A stretch of 64,000 bases of DNA from Bacteroidia bacterium. Lineage in GTDB: Bacteria; Bacteroidota; Bacteroidia; Cytophagales; Cyclobacteriaceae. Shown here piece after piece: positions 7,929 to 17,025 of this stretch (the first letter of the stretch is position 1; each line of letters opens with the position of its first letter). Both the position numbers and the translations under genes were made by a program. The stretch lies in assembly GCA_030432655.1 (NCBI GenBank), contig JAUILA010000013.1, forward strand, positions 1-64,000, given 5' to 3'. Under the pieces are notes generated by a model, which searched no databases, was not told where the DNA came from, and saw only the letters and a program-made list of their open reading frames with translations.

Positions 7929-9716
7929 ATGAAGAAGATTTCCGTTTCACTCCTCCTGGTATTCTCCGTTGCCTTATTCTCCCATGCGCAGCCTTCGTCC
8001 AAAGAACTTCGGAACATGGAAAGCTTCATTGAAAAGGCCATGTCGGACTGGCAGGTTCCAGGCGTGGCTATCGGGATTGTTCAGGGAGATGAGGTAATCT
8101 ATACTAACGGGTTCGGACTTGCTGACCTGGAATCCGGCAGGGCGGTAGACGAAAATACGCTGTTTGCCATCGGATCCAGTTCGAAAGCGTTTACCGCTTT
8201 CTCTGTCCTGCAACTGGTGCGGGATGATTTGGTCGAACTGGATGAACCGGTGCGAACCTACCTGCCTGAATTCGAGATGTTTGACCAGTATGTGGGCAAT
8301 CATCTGACTGTGCGCGACCTGCTTTGCCACCGCTCCGGACTGCCTCGTCATGATGTCGTTTGGTATGGTGCGCCGGACACACGCGAAGAATTGTTCCATA
8401 AACTCAAATACCTGGAACCATCCGCGGGATTCAGGGAGATTTTCCAGTACCAGAACCTGATGTACATGACGGCCGGGTACCTGGTCGGACAAATGCGACA
8501 GTCTTCCTGGGAGAATGAAGTGCAGCAACGTATCCTGACTCCTCTCGGCATGGAACGCGCCAATTTTTCCGTGGATGAAATGAAGGATGATCTGAACCAC
8601 GCGCTTCCTTATCTGAACCAGGAAGATTCACTGGTAAAGATCGATTTCAGAAATATTGATGCGGTCGGACCGGCGGGTTCCATAAATGCCTCCGCCCGGG
8701 AAATGACACACTGGGTACTTACCCAACTTAACGGCGGGACCTATAATGAGTCAGAACTTCTTCCGGCTTCTGTGCTTGCGGAAGCCCATACCTCCACCAT
8801 TCCGGTCCCCAATGGCTGGGCAGGCCCGTTGGCTTTTGATAATGGGGGCGGACCAATGACCTATGGCCTGGGTTGGTTTATCAGCACCCATAAAGGCAGG
8901 GAAATATTGCAGCATGGCGGAAATATTGACGGATTCAGCGCGATGGTCGCATTTCTTCCGGAAGAATCGATAGGGGTAGTGGTGCTTACAAACCTTAATG
9001 GAAACCCGTTACCAGCCATCATACGTAATTACGTAGTCGATATGCTGCTGGAAGAAGATATTCGGGACTGGAACAACGAATTTTTAACTCAGCGTAACCA
9101 GAACCGGGTCCGCCAGGACAGCGTTCAAAACCAGGAAGACCTTAAACGCGTGAAGGACACCACACCTTCTCACCCGATGTCAGACTATGCCGGTAGCTAT
9201 TCTCATCCTGCCTATGGCACCGTAGAGGTGAAACCTCAGGGGGATTCGTTGGACGTTACTTATAATTCAATTCATGCGCTCATGGGTCATTACCATTATG
9301 ATGTGTTTGATGCAACCCATCCTATTTTTGGTCCGCTTAAAATTACTTTCCATACCAATGTGGAAGGAGACGTTTCTCATCTGGAAATGAAACTGGAGCC
9401 ATCGGTAGATCCGATTGAATTTGACCGTACACCTCCGCCGATGGAACTGTCGGCAGAAGACCTTGCGGAATTTACGGGAGAGTATATGATACAAGGTGTT
9501 CAGCGCGTGACCGTGGCAGCAGAAGACGGGGTGCTGACACTTACTGTCCCGGGGCAACCCACTTATACACTTGAACCGATAAGTAGCATGAAATTCAACC
9601 TGAAAGATCTGCCAGGATTTTCAGCACTTTTCCAAAAGGATGAATCCGGTCGGGTCAATGCAATGGTGCTTCTTCAGCCAAACGGGCAGTTTAAAGGAAC
9701 AAGAGTGAAAGAATGA
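7929..9716 (+). CDS. Serine hydrolase, class C beta-lactamase/DD-peptidase family, with DUF3471-like C-terminus
   Basis: 595 residues. Signal peptide (1-20, cleavage near SHAQ). The beta-lactamase-fold domain (about 25-375) shows the SxxK motif as S83-S-S-K86, the second motif as Y174-Q-N and the third as H329-G-G. The C-terminal part (about 410-595) has two beta-rich segments (YAGSYSHPAYG and FTGEYMIQG) of the DUF3471/lipocalin-like type often found after this domain. Members include peptidases, esterases and peptidoglycan-recycling enzymes; true penicillin hydrolysis is uncommon. It acts in the periplasm and appears monocistronic. A second, shorter relative lies at 29732-30886. Confidence 0.9.
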   Translation: MKKISVSLLLVFSVALFSHAQPSSKELRNMESFIEKAMSDWQVPGVAIGIVQGDEVIYTNGFGLADLESGRAVDENTLFAIGSSSKAFTAFSVLQLVRDDLVELDEPVRTYLPEFEMFDQYVGNHLTVRDLLCHRSGLPRHDVVWYGAPDTREELFHKLKYLEPSAGFREIFQYQNLMYMTAGYLVGQMRQSSWENEVQQRILTPLGMERANFSVDEMKDDLNHALPYLNQEDSLVKIDFRNIDAVGPAGSINASAREMTHWVLTQLNGGTYNESELLPASVLAEAHTSTIPVPNGWAGPLAFDNGGGPMTYGLGWFISTHKGREILQHGGNIDGFSAMVAFLPEESIGVVVLTNLNGNPLPAIIRNYVVDMLLEEDIRDWNNEFLTQRNQNRVRQDSVQNQEDLKRVKDTTPSHPMSDYAGSYSHPAYGTVEVKPQGDSLDVTYNSIHALMGHYHYDVFDATHPIFGPLKITFHTNVEGDVSHLEMKLEPSVDPIEFDRTPPPMELSAEDLAEFTGEYMIQGVQRVTVAAEDGVLTLTVPGQPTYTLEPISSMKFNLKDLPGFSALFQKDESGRVNAMVLLQPNGQFKGTRVKE

Positions 9717-9873
9717 CACCAATCAGTAGTGTTAAAGTGTTTCAAAGTGAAACATGCTGTATTGGATTGAAACATACGTGCCGCCAAAAAAATTCATAAA
9801 ATACTGTTATACAGCTGTTTATGATTATGGCATTATTTTGTGAAGGCATTATGCGAAACCACTGACTAAGTTC

Positions 9874-12282
9874 ATGATCAGAAATTATCTCCGGATAGCC
9901 ATTCGAACCATCAGAAAGAATTTTTTCTTCAGCCTGATTAATATTTCGGGGCTCTCATTGGGCCTGATTTCCTCCTTTTTACTGATTTCTTATGTCAGTC
10001 AGGAACTTAGCTATGATCAGTTTCACGAAGATGCATCAGCTATATACAGGGTTACTATTGATATTGAAAAATCAGGTGCGGATGAAATACAAAGTGCCAG
10101 AGTGGCACCGGCGGTGGCACCGGCATTTCAGCAAGCCTATCCGGAGATCACTGACTTTACGAGAATGGTGATTCTAGGCCCTGATGCGGTCCTCACGGCA
10201 GGGGAAAAGTTTGTGGGCGAAAAAGAGGTATACCTGGCCGATTCCTCCTTTTTCGATATATTCTCCTACAAGCTCATCCGGGGTAACAGCCAGACAGCAC
10301 TGAATGACCCGTTTGGTATTATTATCACTGAGAGTACGGCGGAAAAACTGTTTGGAGAAAAGGACGCACTTGGCGAAGAGGTCATCATGAATGCGGCAAA
10401 TTTTGACAATACGTCCCTGCCTTTTACCGTAACCGGCGTGATTGCCAACTTCCCCGCAAATACTCACCTGAAGCCTTCTGTGCTGATTTCCTATCCTACC
10501 CTTTTCGAATTTGTCGGACACCGGTTTGACGATTCCTGGACCTGGAACGAGACCTACACGTATGTTCGCCTGAATCCCGGCACTGATCCAATGAAACTGG
10601 AAGCAGGTTTTCCGAAGATTGTCCGGGCGAACAACGAAAAACTGTTGGAGGCGGAGCAAACCTACTGGCAATTTCACCTCCAGCCCGTTACGGATATTCA
10701 CCTTCACTCCAACCTGCAGCATGAATCAGGAGTGAATGGCAACTGGTATTACGTTGTGATCCTGGGTTTAGTGAGCCTTGTAATCCTGTTCATTGCCTAT
10801 ATTAATTTCATCAACCTGGTGACCGTGAAGGCATTGAACCGGGGCAAGGAAGTAGGCGTTAGAAAGGTATCCGGCGCCCGGCGCGGTCAGCTGATATTTC
10901 AGTTCTTTACCGAATCAACCTTATTAAATCTTTTTGCTCTCTTCCTTTCAGTAACAATCCTGCAGATAGGCAGCCCATGGTTCAGAGACCTTTTCGCTTT
11001 GCAATCTGTTTTCCATTTCAGCCAGAATATGGTCTTGTGGATTGGTCTTGGCGCGTATCTGCTGTTGCTGATTGCAGGTAGCGGATTTTACCCGGCCTTC
11101 ATTCTTTCTTACCAAAAACCGGTTAACAGTATCCTGGGATTAACAAGAACCGGTCGCTCGGGTGTCAGGATGCGCAAGGTATTGGTTACGTGTCAGTTTA
11201 TTGCATCCATGGTGATCCTGGCACTGACACTTGCAGCCGCACTCCAGGTTAATTTTATGCAAAAGCAATCACTTGGATTTGATCCCGACCAGGTATTGGT
11301 GATAAAAGGCCCTAAATCATATGATTACGGGTACAATAGTAATCTTGCCGCATTCGATGCATCAACAGGACATTTGGCTTCAGTAATCAGTACTTCCGGT
11401 TCGATGGTTGTCCCGGGTCAGGAAATCTATTTGTACAATGACAATCTTCAGTTGAATGGAGAATCAGCCAATGGTATCTTTTCTGTTAATTATGTAGATC
11501 CGGGCTATTTTGATCATTATGGCATACCCCTGCTGGCCGGACGTGAATTTAATGACCTGCAACAGGATGAGTGGATCATCAACGAATCGGCCATGTATCA
11601 GCTTGGGATTGATTCTCCCGAAAAAGCAATTAATCAAACCATCCAGCGTGACGGCCACGCCGGGGTCATCATGGGGGTGGCCAGCGATTTTCATCACCAG
11701 AGCCTTAAGGAATCGATCAGTCCGACACTTTTCCGAAACGGCGGCAACTTTAACTACTATTCGGTCCGGCTGAATACGCCGACTCCTTCTGCAGCCATTA
11801 AAGATATCAAAGAAGCCTGGTCAAAAACGTTTCCGGGAAGTCCGTTCGACTATTTCTTTCTCGATCAGTATTTTAATCAGCAATACAAGTCCGAACAGGA
11901 ATTTAACCTGCTCTTCCGCATATTTTCGGGCCTGGCGGTTGTTATCACGATTCTTGGACTTCTCGGGCTAGCAGGGTATTCAGCCAGGCAGAAAACCAAG
12001 GAAATCGGTATTCGCAAAGTTTATGGCGCTTCGGTGATAAGCATTCTGGCCCTGTTATCGCGGGATGTTGTGCGAATGGTGCTATACGCAAGCATAATCG
12101 CATTGCCCATCGCTTACTGGCTGATTGATATGTGGCTGGAGTATTATGCCTACCAGATCAGTATTTCCTGGTGGCTGCTTATCCCGGTCGGATTGTTACT
12201 GCTGATTACGATTTTAACGGTCGGATTGCAGTCCTTCCGGACCGCCGTCACCACTCCGGTAAGATCGTTACGGCATGAATGA
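9874..12282 (+). CDS. MacB/FtsX-type ABC transporter permease (full length)
   Basis: 802 residues in the double-unit layout usual for Bacteroidota: N-terminal membrane helix (about 20-42), first MacB-PCD periplasmic domain (about 45-285), three helices (near 290-430), a second short helix (near 440-462) with periplasmic domain (to about 680), then three C-terminal helices. Coupling motifs EVGVRKVSGARRG (near 328) and EIGIRKVYGAS (near 710) are seen. It is a membrane subunit without its own ATPase; no ATPase gene is adjacent, so it must share one encoded elsewhere. Such orphan permeases often serve in export of peptides or lipoproteins or in stress sensing. A 157-nt AT-rich spacer precedes it with no gene. 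Confidence 0.88.
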   Translation: MIRNYLRIAIRTIRKNFFFSLINISGLSLGLISSFLLISYVSQELSYDQFHEDASAIYRVTIDIEKSGADEIQSARVAPAVAPAFQQAYPEITDFTRMVILGPDAVLTAGEKFVGEKEVYLADSSFFDIFSYKLIRGNSQTALNDPFGIIITESTAEKLFGEKDALGEEVIMNAANFDNTSLPFTVTGVIANFPANTHLKPSVLISYPTLFEFVGHRFDDSWTWNETYTYVRLNPGTDPMKLEAGFPKIVRANNEKLLEAEQTYWQFHLQPVTDIHLHSNLQHESGVNGNWYYVVILGLVSLVILFIAYINFINLVTVKALNRGKEVGVRKVSGARRGQLIFQFFTESTLLNLFALFLSVTILQIGSPWFRDLFALQSVFHFSQNMVLWIGLGAYLLLLIAGSGFYPAFILSYQKPVNSILGLTRTGRSGVRMRKVLVTCQFIASMVILALTLAAALQVNFMQKQSLGFDPDQVLVIKGPKSYDYGYNSNLAAFDASTGHLASVISTSGSMVVPGQEIYLYNDNLQLNGESANGIFSVNYVDPGYFDHYGIPLLAGREFNDLQQDEWIINESAMYQLGIDSPEKAINQTIQRDGHAGVIMGVASDFHHQSLKESISPTLFRNGGNFNYYSVRLNTPTPSAAIKDIKEAWSKTFPGSPFDYFFLDQYFNQQYKSEQEFNLLFRIFSGLAVVITILGLLGLAGYSARQKTKEIGIRKVYGASVISILALLSRDVVRMVLYASIIALPIAYWLIDMWLEYYAYQISISWWLLIPVGLLLLITILTVGLQSFRTAVTTPVRSLRHE

Positions 12283-12283
12283 A

Positions 12284-12320
12284 AAAACCCGGTGCCCCAG
12301 GTTATCTGAAACACCGGGAA
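12284..12320 (-). terminator. Rho-independent terminator of the cytochrome gene
   Basis: CCCGGTG / CACCGGG stem (12288-12294 with 12312-12318). On the minus strand it is followed by six T. It also lies right after the permease stop and could serve both directions poorly. Confidence 0.8.
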
Positions 12321-12329
12321 AGTGTCAGG

Positions 12330-12944
12330 TCATGCGCCTTCTGCCATGGCCCGGACCTCATCAGGAGATTTTGGATCGGGCACCTTGTTATCAACAGGCG
12401 GCAGACTCATGAGATATTTATAGATGGCTTTAAGATCTTCTTCTTTTGCATTAGCCAGGTTTATCCAGGGCATTGGTGGCATTATAGGTCTGCCCTGATC
12501 CACACCCATATGTTTCCCGGTACGCATTGATTTAATGAATACCTCCTCCGTCCAGCCTTTAATTCCTGTTTCATGAGGAGTCAGATTCTGCGCAAAAGTC
12601 ATCCCCCAGGGACCGATTGCTGTGGTCAGATCGCCTGACATCAGCACCCAGTTACCCGGCTCCAGCGCCTTGAGGTCAATTGAAGGCAGCGGGGCACCTG
12701 CCGGTGCTCCTGACAACAAACGGGACTCGTCAAGTGCCATGACACCCTCGGGGAAAACCTTCGGTGTATGACAATCATGACAACCGGCCAGACCTGTCAG
12801 ATATTTCCCTTCAAGAATGTAATTCTCCTCTGATTTGACTGGTTCAGCCGCTTTTGCTTCTTTCACAGGTTGCTGATTACAACTGTAAAAAGAAATGCCC
12901 GCAATCAGTATGATCACAGGCATGCATTGAAATGATTTGTTCAT
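12330..12944 (-). CDS. c-type cytochrome lipoprotein
   Basis: 204 residues with an SPII-like signal peptide (lipobox FYSC, Cys near 22) and one haem-binding motif CHDCH (near 55-59). A likely distal Met lies in RPIMPPMPW (near 155). WTEEVFIKSMRTGKHMG and AIYKYLMSLPPV are typical of the small class I cytochromes seen as soluble or lipid-anchored electron carriers. The mature protein faces the periplasm. No oxidase or dehydrogenase gene is beside it, so its redox partner is unknown. Transcription stops at the hairpin right after it. Confidence 0.9.
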   Translation of the reverse strand: MNKSFQCMPVIILIAGISFYSCNQQPVKEAKAAEPVKSEENYILEGKYLTGLAGCHDCHTPKVFPEGVMALDESRLLSGAPAGAPLPSIDLKALEPGNWVLMSGDLTTAIGPWGMTFAQNLTPHETGIKGWTEEVFIKSMRTGKHMGVDQGRPIMPPMPWINLANAKEEDLKAIYKYLMSLPPVDNKVPDPKSPDEVRAMAEGA

Positions 12945-13086
12945 ATGGTTGATTGCGTTTACTAACCGGATAGAATGTACATCCGGTAATTGGTTGATTC
13001 ACAATATACTAAAAATCCCTAATTTTCTTTTTCAGAATAGTCCAACTAATAATCCTGTGATGTGGGGTATGAGATTTCGGGCAATA

Positions 13087-13129
13087 GACATTCTCCAATG
13101 ACCGGCAAAGTGGTCAGGGGAGAATGTCA
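13087..13129. other. Long hairpin built from an inverted pair of GGAGAAT motifs
   Basis: GACATTCTCC (13087-13096) pairs with GGGAGAATGTC (13118-13128), and an inner TGACC / GGTCA stem closes the loop. No T-run follows, so it is not a standard terminator. It lies between the 3' end of the BON-LysM gene and the 5' end of the cytochrome gene. Confidence 0.75.
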
Positions 13130-13191
13130 TGCAGTTACCTGGCTCAGGGCTTCATTCTTACTAGCTGACGGCCCGGATTCAAAGTCGGAAA

Positions 13192-13659
13192 TTAAGAGGT
13201 TTCGGGAATCCTGAGCACCTGTCCCGGGTATATCTTATTTGGATCACTCAGCATAGGTTTGTTTGCTTCGAATATCACGTTATATTTCATGGCATCCCCA
13301 TAATATTCCTTTGAAATCTTACTGAGTGAATCACCTGATTTTACGGTGTAGAACTTCGCCTCAGGTGCCTTTTTTACCACCTGAATGAGATTATCCACCT
13401 CGGTGACACCTCGCACATTTCCTACAACGAGGGCCGCCTTTTCTGCGCTTGCCTGCTCTTCCGTGTGCCCCGCAATGGTCACCTTCCTGTTATGAAAACG
13501 AACGTCCAGGTTCTCAATCGGCAAATTATGCTTCCTGACTAATCGCTCCAGCGCAGAAGCCGCGCGTTCTTCTTTTTCTTCCAGCCTTGCTTCTTTCGCC
13601 GCTTTGTCCTCTTCCAGGACCTTTTCGCCAGCATCTTTATTAAAAGAAAATATTCCCAT
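13192..13659 (-). CDS. lysM: BON-LysM protein (Kbp/YgaU type)
   Basis: 155 residues: charged N-terminal helix (about 10-45), BON domain (about 38-95, with VRFHNRKVTIAGHTEEQ and VRGVTEVDNL) and a C-terminal LysM domain (about 103-152, YTVKSGDSLSKISKEYYGD...IYPGQVLRIP). Order and length match E. coli Kbp/YgaU (149 residues), a cytoplasmic potassium-binding stress protein. There is no signal peptide, in agreement with that family. LysM alone can bind peptidoglycan, so an envelope role is the alternative. It is monocistronic; its upstream gap holds a GGAGAAT site at 13722. Confidence 0.9.
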   Translation of the reverse strand: MGIFSFNKDAGEKVLEEDKAAKEARLEEKEERAASALERLVRKHNLPIENLDVRFHNRKVTIAGHTEEQASAEKAALVVGNVRGVTEVDNLIQVVKKAPEAKFYTVKSGDSLSKISKEYYGDAMKYNVIFEANKPMLSDPNKIYPGQVLRIPETS

Positions 13660-13776
13660 GATTTTAGATTTTGGTTAATGATACTCTAACCTACTAAATC
13701 ACTGATTGTTAGGGAATAAATGGAGAATATTTATTATTTACAAGCTTTGCTAATATAAAGGGCGAGGCAGGGTGCC

Positions 13777-13905
13777 TTCGGCCCGGAGATGACAGCTGGG
13801 GATGGTCGTAGCAGCCTGCCTGGCGCATGCCGGGGTCCTCCGCTACGACCCGGTGGAACTAGTATAGGTACTTAGCGGGGACGCTAAGACCATCAGCTCG
13901 TTCGC
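13777..13905. other. Intergenic repeat remnant
   Basis: Contains GATGACAGC and GATGGTCGTAGCAGC, pieces shared with the MITE-like repeats at 5704-6067 and with 50760-50850. No gene is seen between 13660 and 14030. Confidence 0.5.
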
Positions 13906-13957
13906 TACAGGGTTAAAAAAAACCCTGTAGTGATGCGCCAGCATCTACTACAGGGTA
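13905..13957 (-). terminator. Terminator with alternative hairpin, 3' of duplicated secreted gene
   Basis: On the minus strand ACCCTGTAG...CTACAGGGT forms a stem followed by eight T. A third copy of the arm (ACCCTGTAGCG) lies directly after the T-run and could pair instead. The same layout follows the paralogue at 31633. Confidence 0.85.
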
Positions 13958-14030
13958 AACTTAAACTATGAATCTTTCGCGGTAGCCGGCAGAACCCATT
14001 AAGGATTCGTCTGCAACGGCTGTCCGGATT

Positions 14031-14597
14031 TTATACCTCGCCGGCCTGGATCATGCTCTCAGGCACCCGGTTGATCGCATATTCTACGACCTGGGCTTTT
14101 TCATTTTCCTGATCAATGCGCACCTTCACCCAACCGGTATAGGTAGTGTTGTCCTTTACAAGACGGATTCCGATGTACTGATCACGATCACCTGACCACA
14201 ATCCTCTCCATGAAGTTTCACTTCCATTGTTTACTTCTTCGAGAATGTTCACCGGATTAGTGTTCCACTCAATATTACCGAAACTTTCAAGAGGGTTGCC
14301 TGCATCTGCCATAGCGGCATCATTGCCTGCAGAAAGAAGCTGGTTGTCCCCTAAAGAGTTTGCCAGGTATTTAGTGTGGATTCCGTCATCTTCATTGATG
14401 TAAAGTGTGGTGAACATGAAGTCATTCATACCATCTTTATCAATATCCAGGTTAAAACTGTTTCCGAAACCAAACTCTGCCGGTGTGGCAAGTGTTTCGT
14501 GTGCGATTACTTTTTCAGAGGTGGTAACATTCGATTTTTCAGTTGAAGATCCTATGGTAAGTACCACCAGGGCAAATATTGTTGCTAGAGTTTTCAT
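14031..14597 (-). CDS. Secreted protein with D-x-D-x-D calcium-loop, paralogue A
   Basis: 188 residues with a hydrophobic signal segment (1-18). A single EF-hand or FG-GAP-like loop, DIDKDGMNDF (near 51-60), probably binds calcium. The rest is beta-rich, ending in GLWSGDRDQYIGIR and TYTGWVKVRID. It is clearly homologous over its full length to the product of 31067-31633 (same length, shared FATPxEFGFGN, HTKYxxN, LESFGN, GLWSGDRDQYIGI). The 5' leader (AACAACAAAAAATAAAGCAA) and terminator are also shared, so a whole transcription unit was duplicated. Function is unknown; similar small repeat-free proteins occur in Bacteroidota secretomes. Confidence 0.75.
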   Translation of the reverse strand: MKTLATIFALVVLTIGSSTEKSNVTTSEKVIAHETLATPAEFGFGNSFNLDIDKDGMNDFMFTTLYINEDDGIHTKYLANSLGDNQLLSAGNDAAMADAGNPLESFGNIEWNTNPVNILEEVNNGSETSWRGLWSGDRDQYIGIRLVKDNTTYTGWVKVRIDQENEKAQVVEYAINRVPESMIQAGEV

Positions 14598-14777
14598 GTT
14601 GTTGTTGCTTTATTTTTTGTTGTTTGACCTACTGATATCAACGGTATTGTGCATTACAAGTTACCTGTTAATGGCAAGCGTACGCGGAGAATGGTAAACG
14701 GTCAAAAGCGCTGATGAATCCGGCGCAAAACTTGCAGAATATGCCTACCTTGTTTAAACGTGGTGGTGTACCTGATT

Positions 14778-15431
14778 TTAGTTCAGCCTGGGTTTCCCCT
14801 GTGGTATCCGGGGAACGGACGAACGGTAATCATGGATAAGCACAATAATCAACAAAGCAAGTGTCAGTAAGAGGGTGGTTTGCAGCATATCCAGAAGGCG
14901 CATGCTCCCGTTGATCGAATCATGTCCCCTGGCCAGTTCCCTTCCTACTTCCAGCTGTATATCGCCAAGCACCAGTAATTCATCATATACTTTCTCCAAT
15001 AAATTATTAAGCTCAGCATAATTCTGATTTCCGGAATGAATTATTTCATTCTCCAGGTCAAGATACGCTGCCAGTGACTTTTTGTAAACAGGAATGTGCC
15101 GGGTTTCCTCGTCCACCAGGTATGTTTGCTCATAGGCATGGAGTATTGAATCCATCTGGTGCCGGTTTGATTCGAGTTGCAACCGGACGCCCCCTGGGTC
15201 GCCATTGCGCCGGAAATTCTCCATCATGCGGCTTCGTTCGTACAACAAATTGGACAAATGAAATATTTCTGAGGCTGGAATCAGCCGGTCAGCGTACATG
15301 GTGTCAAAGGATGAAACCATTTGGGACCGGTTGTACTTTGCCAGCATGGTCATGCCCGTAAGCCCGAAGGCAAGAATTGACAAAAATATCAGGAGTTTGA
15401 TTCGGTAGTAAGAAGATTTAAAAAGCCTCAT
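14778..15431 (-). CDS. Orphan four-helix-bundle sensor protein (4HB_MCP-like)
   Basis: 217 residues: membrane helix near 12-30, an extracytoplasmic, almost wholly helical region (about 35-180) and a second membrane helix (about 184-203) with a short charged tail. This is the input half of a chemoreceptor or histidine kinase (4HB_MCP layout), but it has no HAMP, kinase or receptor signalling domain. It may form a sensor by pairing with another protein, or be a truncated receptor; the stop is clean and no remnants of an output domain were seen in the 80 nt downstream on its strand. It is transcribed alone. Confidence 0.65.
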   Translation of the reverse strand: MRLFKSSYYRIKLLIFLSILAFGLTGMTMLAKYNRSQMVSSFDTMYADRLIPASEIFHLSNLLYERSRMMENFRRNGDPGGVRLQLESNRHQMDSILHAYEQTYLVDEETRHIPVYKKSLAAYLDLENEIIHSGNQNYAELNNLLEKVYDELLVLGDIQLEVGRELARGHDSINGSMRLLDMLQTTLLLTLALLIIVLIHDYRSSVPRIPQGKPRLN

Positions 15432-15475
15432 AAAGAAATAACGTCTGCTTACCCCTTAAAGTACCAAATTTCCAA

Positions 15476-16450
15476 TTAGTTTGCCTGCTGGTATTTTTTC
15501 AGATAAGCGTATGGGGTCATATCCGTGATTTTCCTAAATACCTCACGAAAAGCCCGTGAATCCGAATAACCTACTTCGTACATCACTTCATTAACCGACT
15601 TCCTTCCCTTCTCCAGGGACTTCTTGGCAGCTTCAACCTTCACCCGCTGGATATATTCAACCACCGTATTTGCGGTTGCCTTCTTAAAACGTCGTTCAAA
15701 GGTACGCCTGCCGACCGCCAGTTCATCGGCAATCTCTCCGACTGAAATCTTCTCCCGGTAATTCTCTTCAATAAAATCCTGTGCCTTTAAAACTTCCCGG
15801 TCATTATGGGATTTCTGGCCGGAGAAAATAATGAATGGCGATTGACTGTTGCGGTCAATATCCACCATAAACCCCTTGGCCGCCTGGACGGCCACTTCGC
15901 GCCCTGCATACTTTTCTATCAGATATATGACCAGGTTGGTGAATGAATAAGCGCCCCCGCAGGTATAAATTCCATCCGCATCGGTCAGGATCCTGTCATC
16001 CTGCAGGTCTGCCTGCGGAAACATCTCACGAAAAACCGGGGCGTACTGCCAGTGGGTGGAACACGGCCTGCCGTCCAGCAAGCCCGTTTCTGCCAGGAAA
16101 AAGGCACCTACACACATGGTCGCAATTTCTGCTCCCTGCTTGTATTGTTTGATCAGCCACGGGATAAGCGGACTGTTCAATTTCCTGTTTTCCATGAAAT
16201 CACCGAATATCGCCGGTATCACAATCAGGTCAGTTTTATCCAGTTCATTGATGAATACCTCCGGCCTGACAGTGTAATTTCCGCCGCGGCCTTTCAGGGG
16301 ATCGGTGACCCCAACCAACTGCAATTCAAACAACGGAGAGGTACCGGTTTGTAACGAAGATTCATTCACCCAGGATAACATCTGGTGCGTACCGCCGATA
16401 TTAACAATACTGGATTCTCCGTTGGGTACAATAATCGATACATGTTTCAT
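15476..16450 (-). CDS. GlxA-family transcriptional regulator (DJ-1/PfpI + AraC HTH)
   Basis: 324 residues from the ATG at 16450 (MKHVSIIV). A frame extension to 16492 adds 14 residues unlike the family. The N-terminal class I amidotransferase-like/DJ-1 domain (about 1-185) has the elbow CVGAF (near 123). The C-terminal AraC-type helix-turn-helix pair (about 230-320) has GRRTFERRFKKA and GYSDSRAFREVFRK. Members sense small molecules and control nearby catabolic or detoxification genes. It is divergent from the VOC/SRPBCC operon at 16578, and the 127-nt shared spacer is the natural place for its operator. Confidence 0.9.
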   Translation of the reverse strand: MKHVSIIVPNGESSIVNIGGTHQMLSWVNESSLQTGTSPLFELQLVGVTDPLKGRGGNYTVRPEVFINELDKTDLIVIPAIFGDFMENRKLNSPLIPWLIKQYKQGAEIATMCVGAFFLAETGLLDGRPCSTHWQYAPVFREMFPQADLQDDRILTDADGIYTCGGAYSFTNLVIYLIEKYAGREVAVQAAKGFMVDIDRNSQSPFIIFSGQKSHNDREVLKAQDFIEENYREKISVGEIADELAVGRRTFERRFKKATANTVVEYIQRVKVEAAKKSLEKGRKSVNEVMYEVGYSDSRAFREVFRKITDMTPYAYLKKYQQAN

Positions 16451-16577
16451 ATTCAATGATAAATAGTTACTCACAAGGTAGCAGATAAGCATGTCGCATT
16501 CAACCCCTTAAGTTGACGTATTTACACGACACAGAGTAGAATTATCGTGCGTATATTTGTTAAAACCACAATCTCTC

Positions 16578-17006
16578 ATGATACCTCAACCAAAGAACAT
16601 CTGGCTGAATCTACCGGTCAGTAACGTCAGGAAATCACGCGAATTTTATAAAGCGATAGGGTTTCGTCCGCATCCGATGCACGAAGGCAATGAGGAGCTC
16701 GGCAGTTTCCTTATCGGGGAACACGACTTTGTTCTCATGCTCTTCGGAGAAGATACCTTCAAAACATTTACGGACAATGAGATAGCAGATACCCATAAAG
16801 GGACCGAAGTACTGATCAACGTGGATGCTGCAAGCCCGGAAGAAGTCGATGCCTTCGCGGATCGCGTAAGAGCCGCAGGTGGAAAAATTTATGCACAACC
16901 CGGAGAATCCCAGGGCTGGATGTATGCCTTCGGATTTTGTGACCCGGATGGCCACCGTTGGAGTGTGCTTCATATGGATATGAGTAAAATGCCTGAGAAT
17001 AATTAA
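16578..17006 (+). CDS. VOC (glyoxalase/bleomycin-resistance) family protein
   Basis: 142 residues from ATG 16578; a TTG at 16557 is in frame but unneeded. One VOC module pair: IWLNLPVSNVRKSREFYKAIGF at the start and GWMYAFGFCDPDGHRWSVLHMD at the end, with acidic and His positions where metal ligands are expected. Proteins of this type bind or transform small electrophiles or antibiotics. First of three closely spaced plus-strand genes (gaps of 19 and 10 nt) that form an operon divergent from the GlxA regulator. Confidence 0.85.
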   Translation: MIPQPKNIWLNLPVSNVRKSREFYKAIGFRPHPMHEGNEELGSFLIGEHDFVLMLFGEDTFKTFTDNEIADTHKGTEVLINVDAASPEEVDAFADRVRAAGGKIYAQPGESQGWMYAFGFCDPDGHRWSVLHMDMSKMPENN

Positions 17007-17025
17007 CAATTTAACCAGCTGCATC

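Noticed and set aside
12279-12530. Plus-strand frame after the permease
   Set aside because: Antisense of the cytochrome gene and its terminator; the cytochrome frame has clear family motifs.
16552-16559. TATATTTG as a -7 box for the VOC operon
   Set aside because: The nearest TTG is about 36 nt away, too far for a -33 box, so I did not list it as a promoter.
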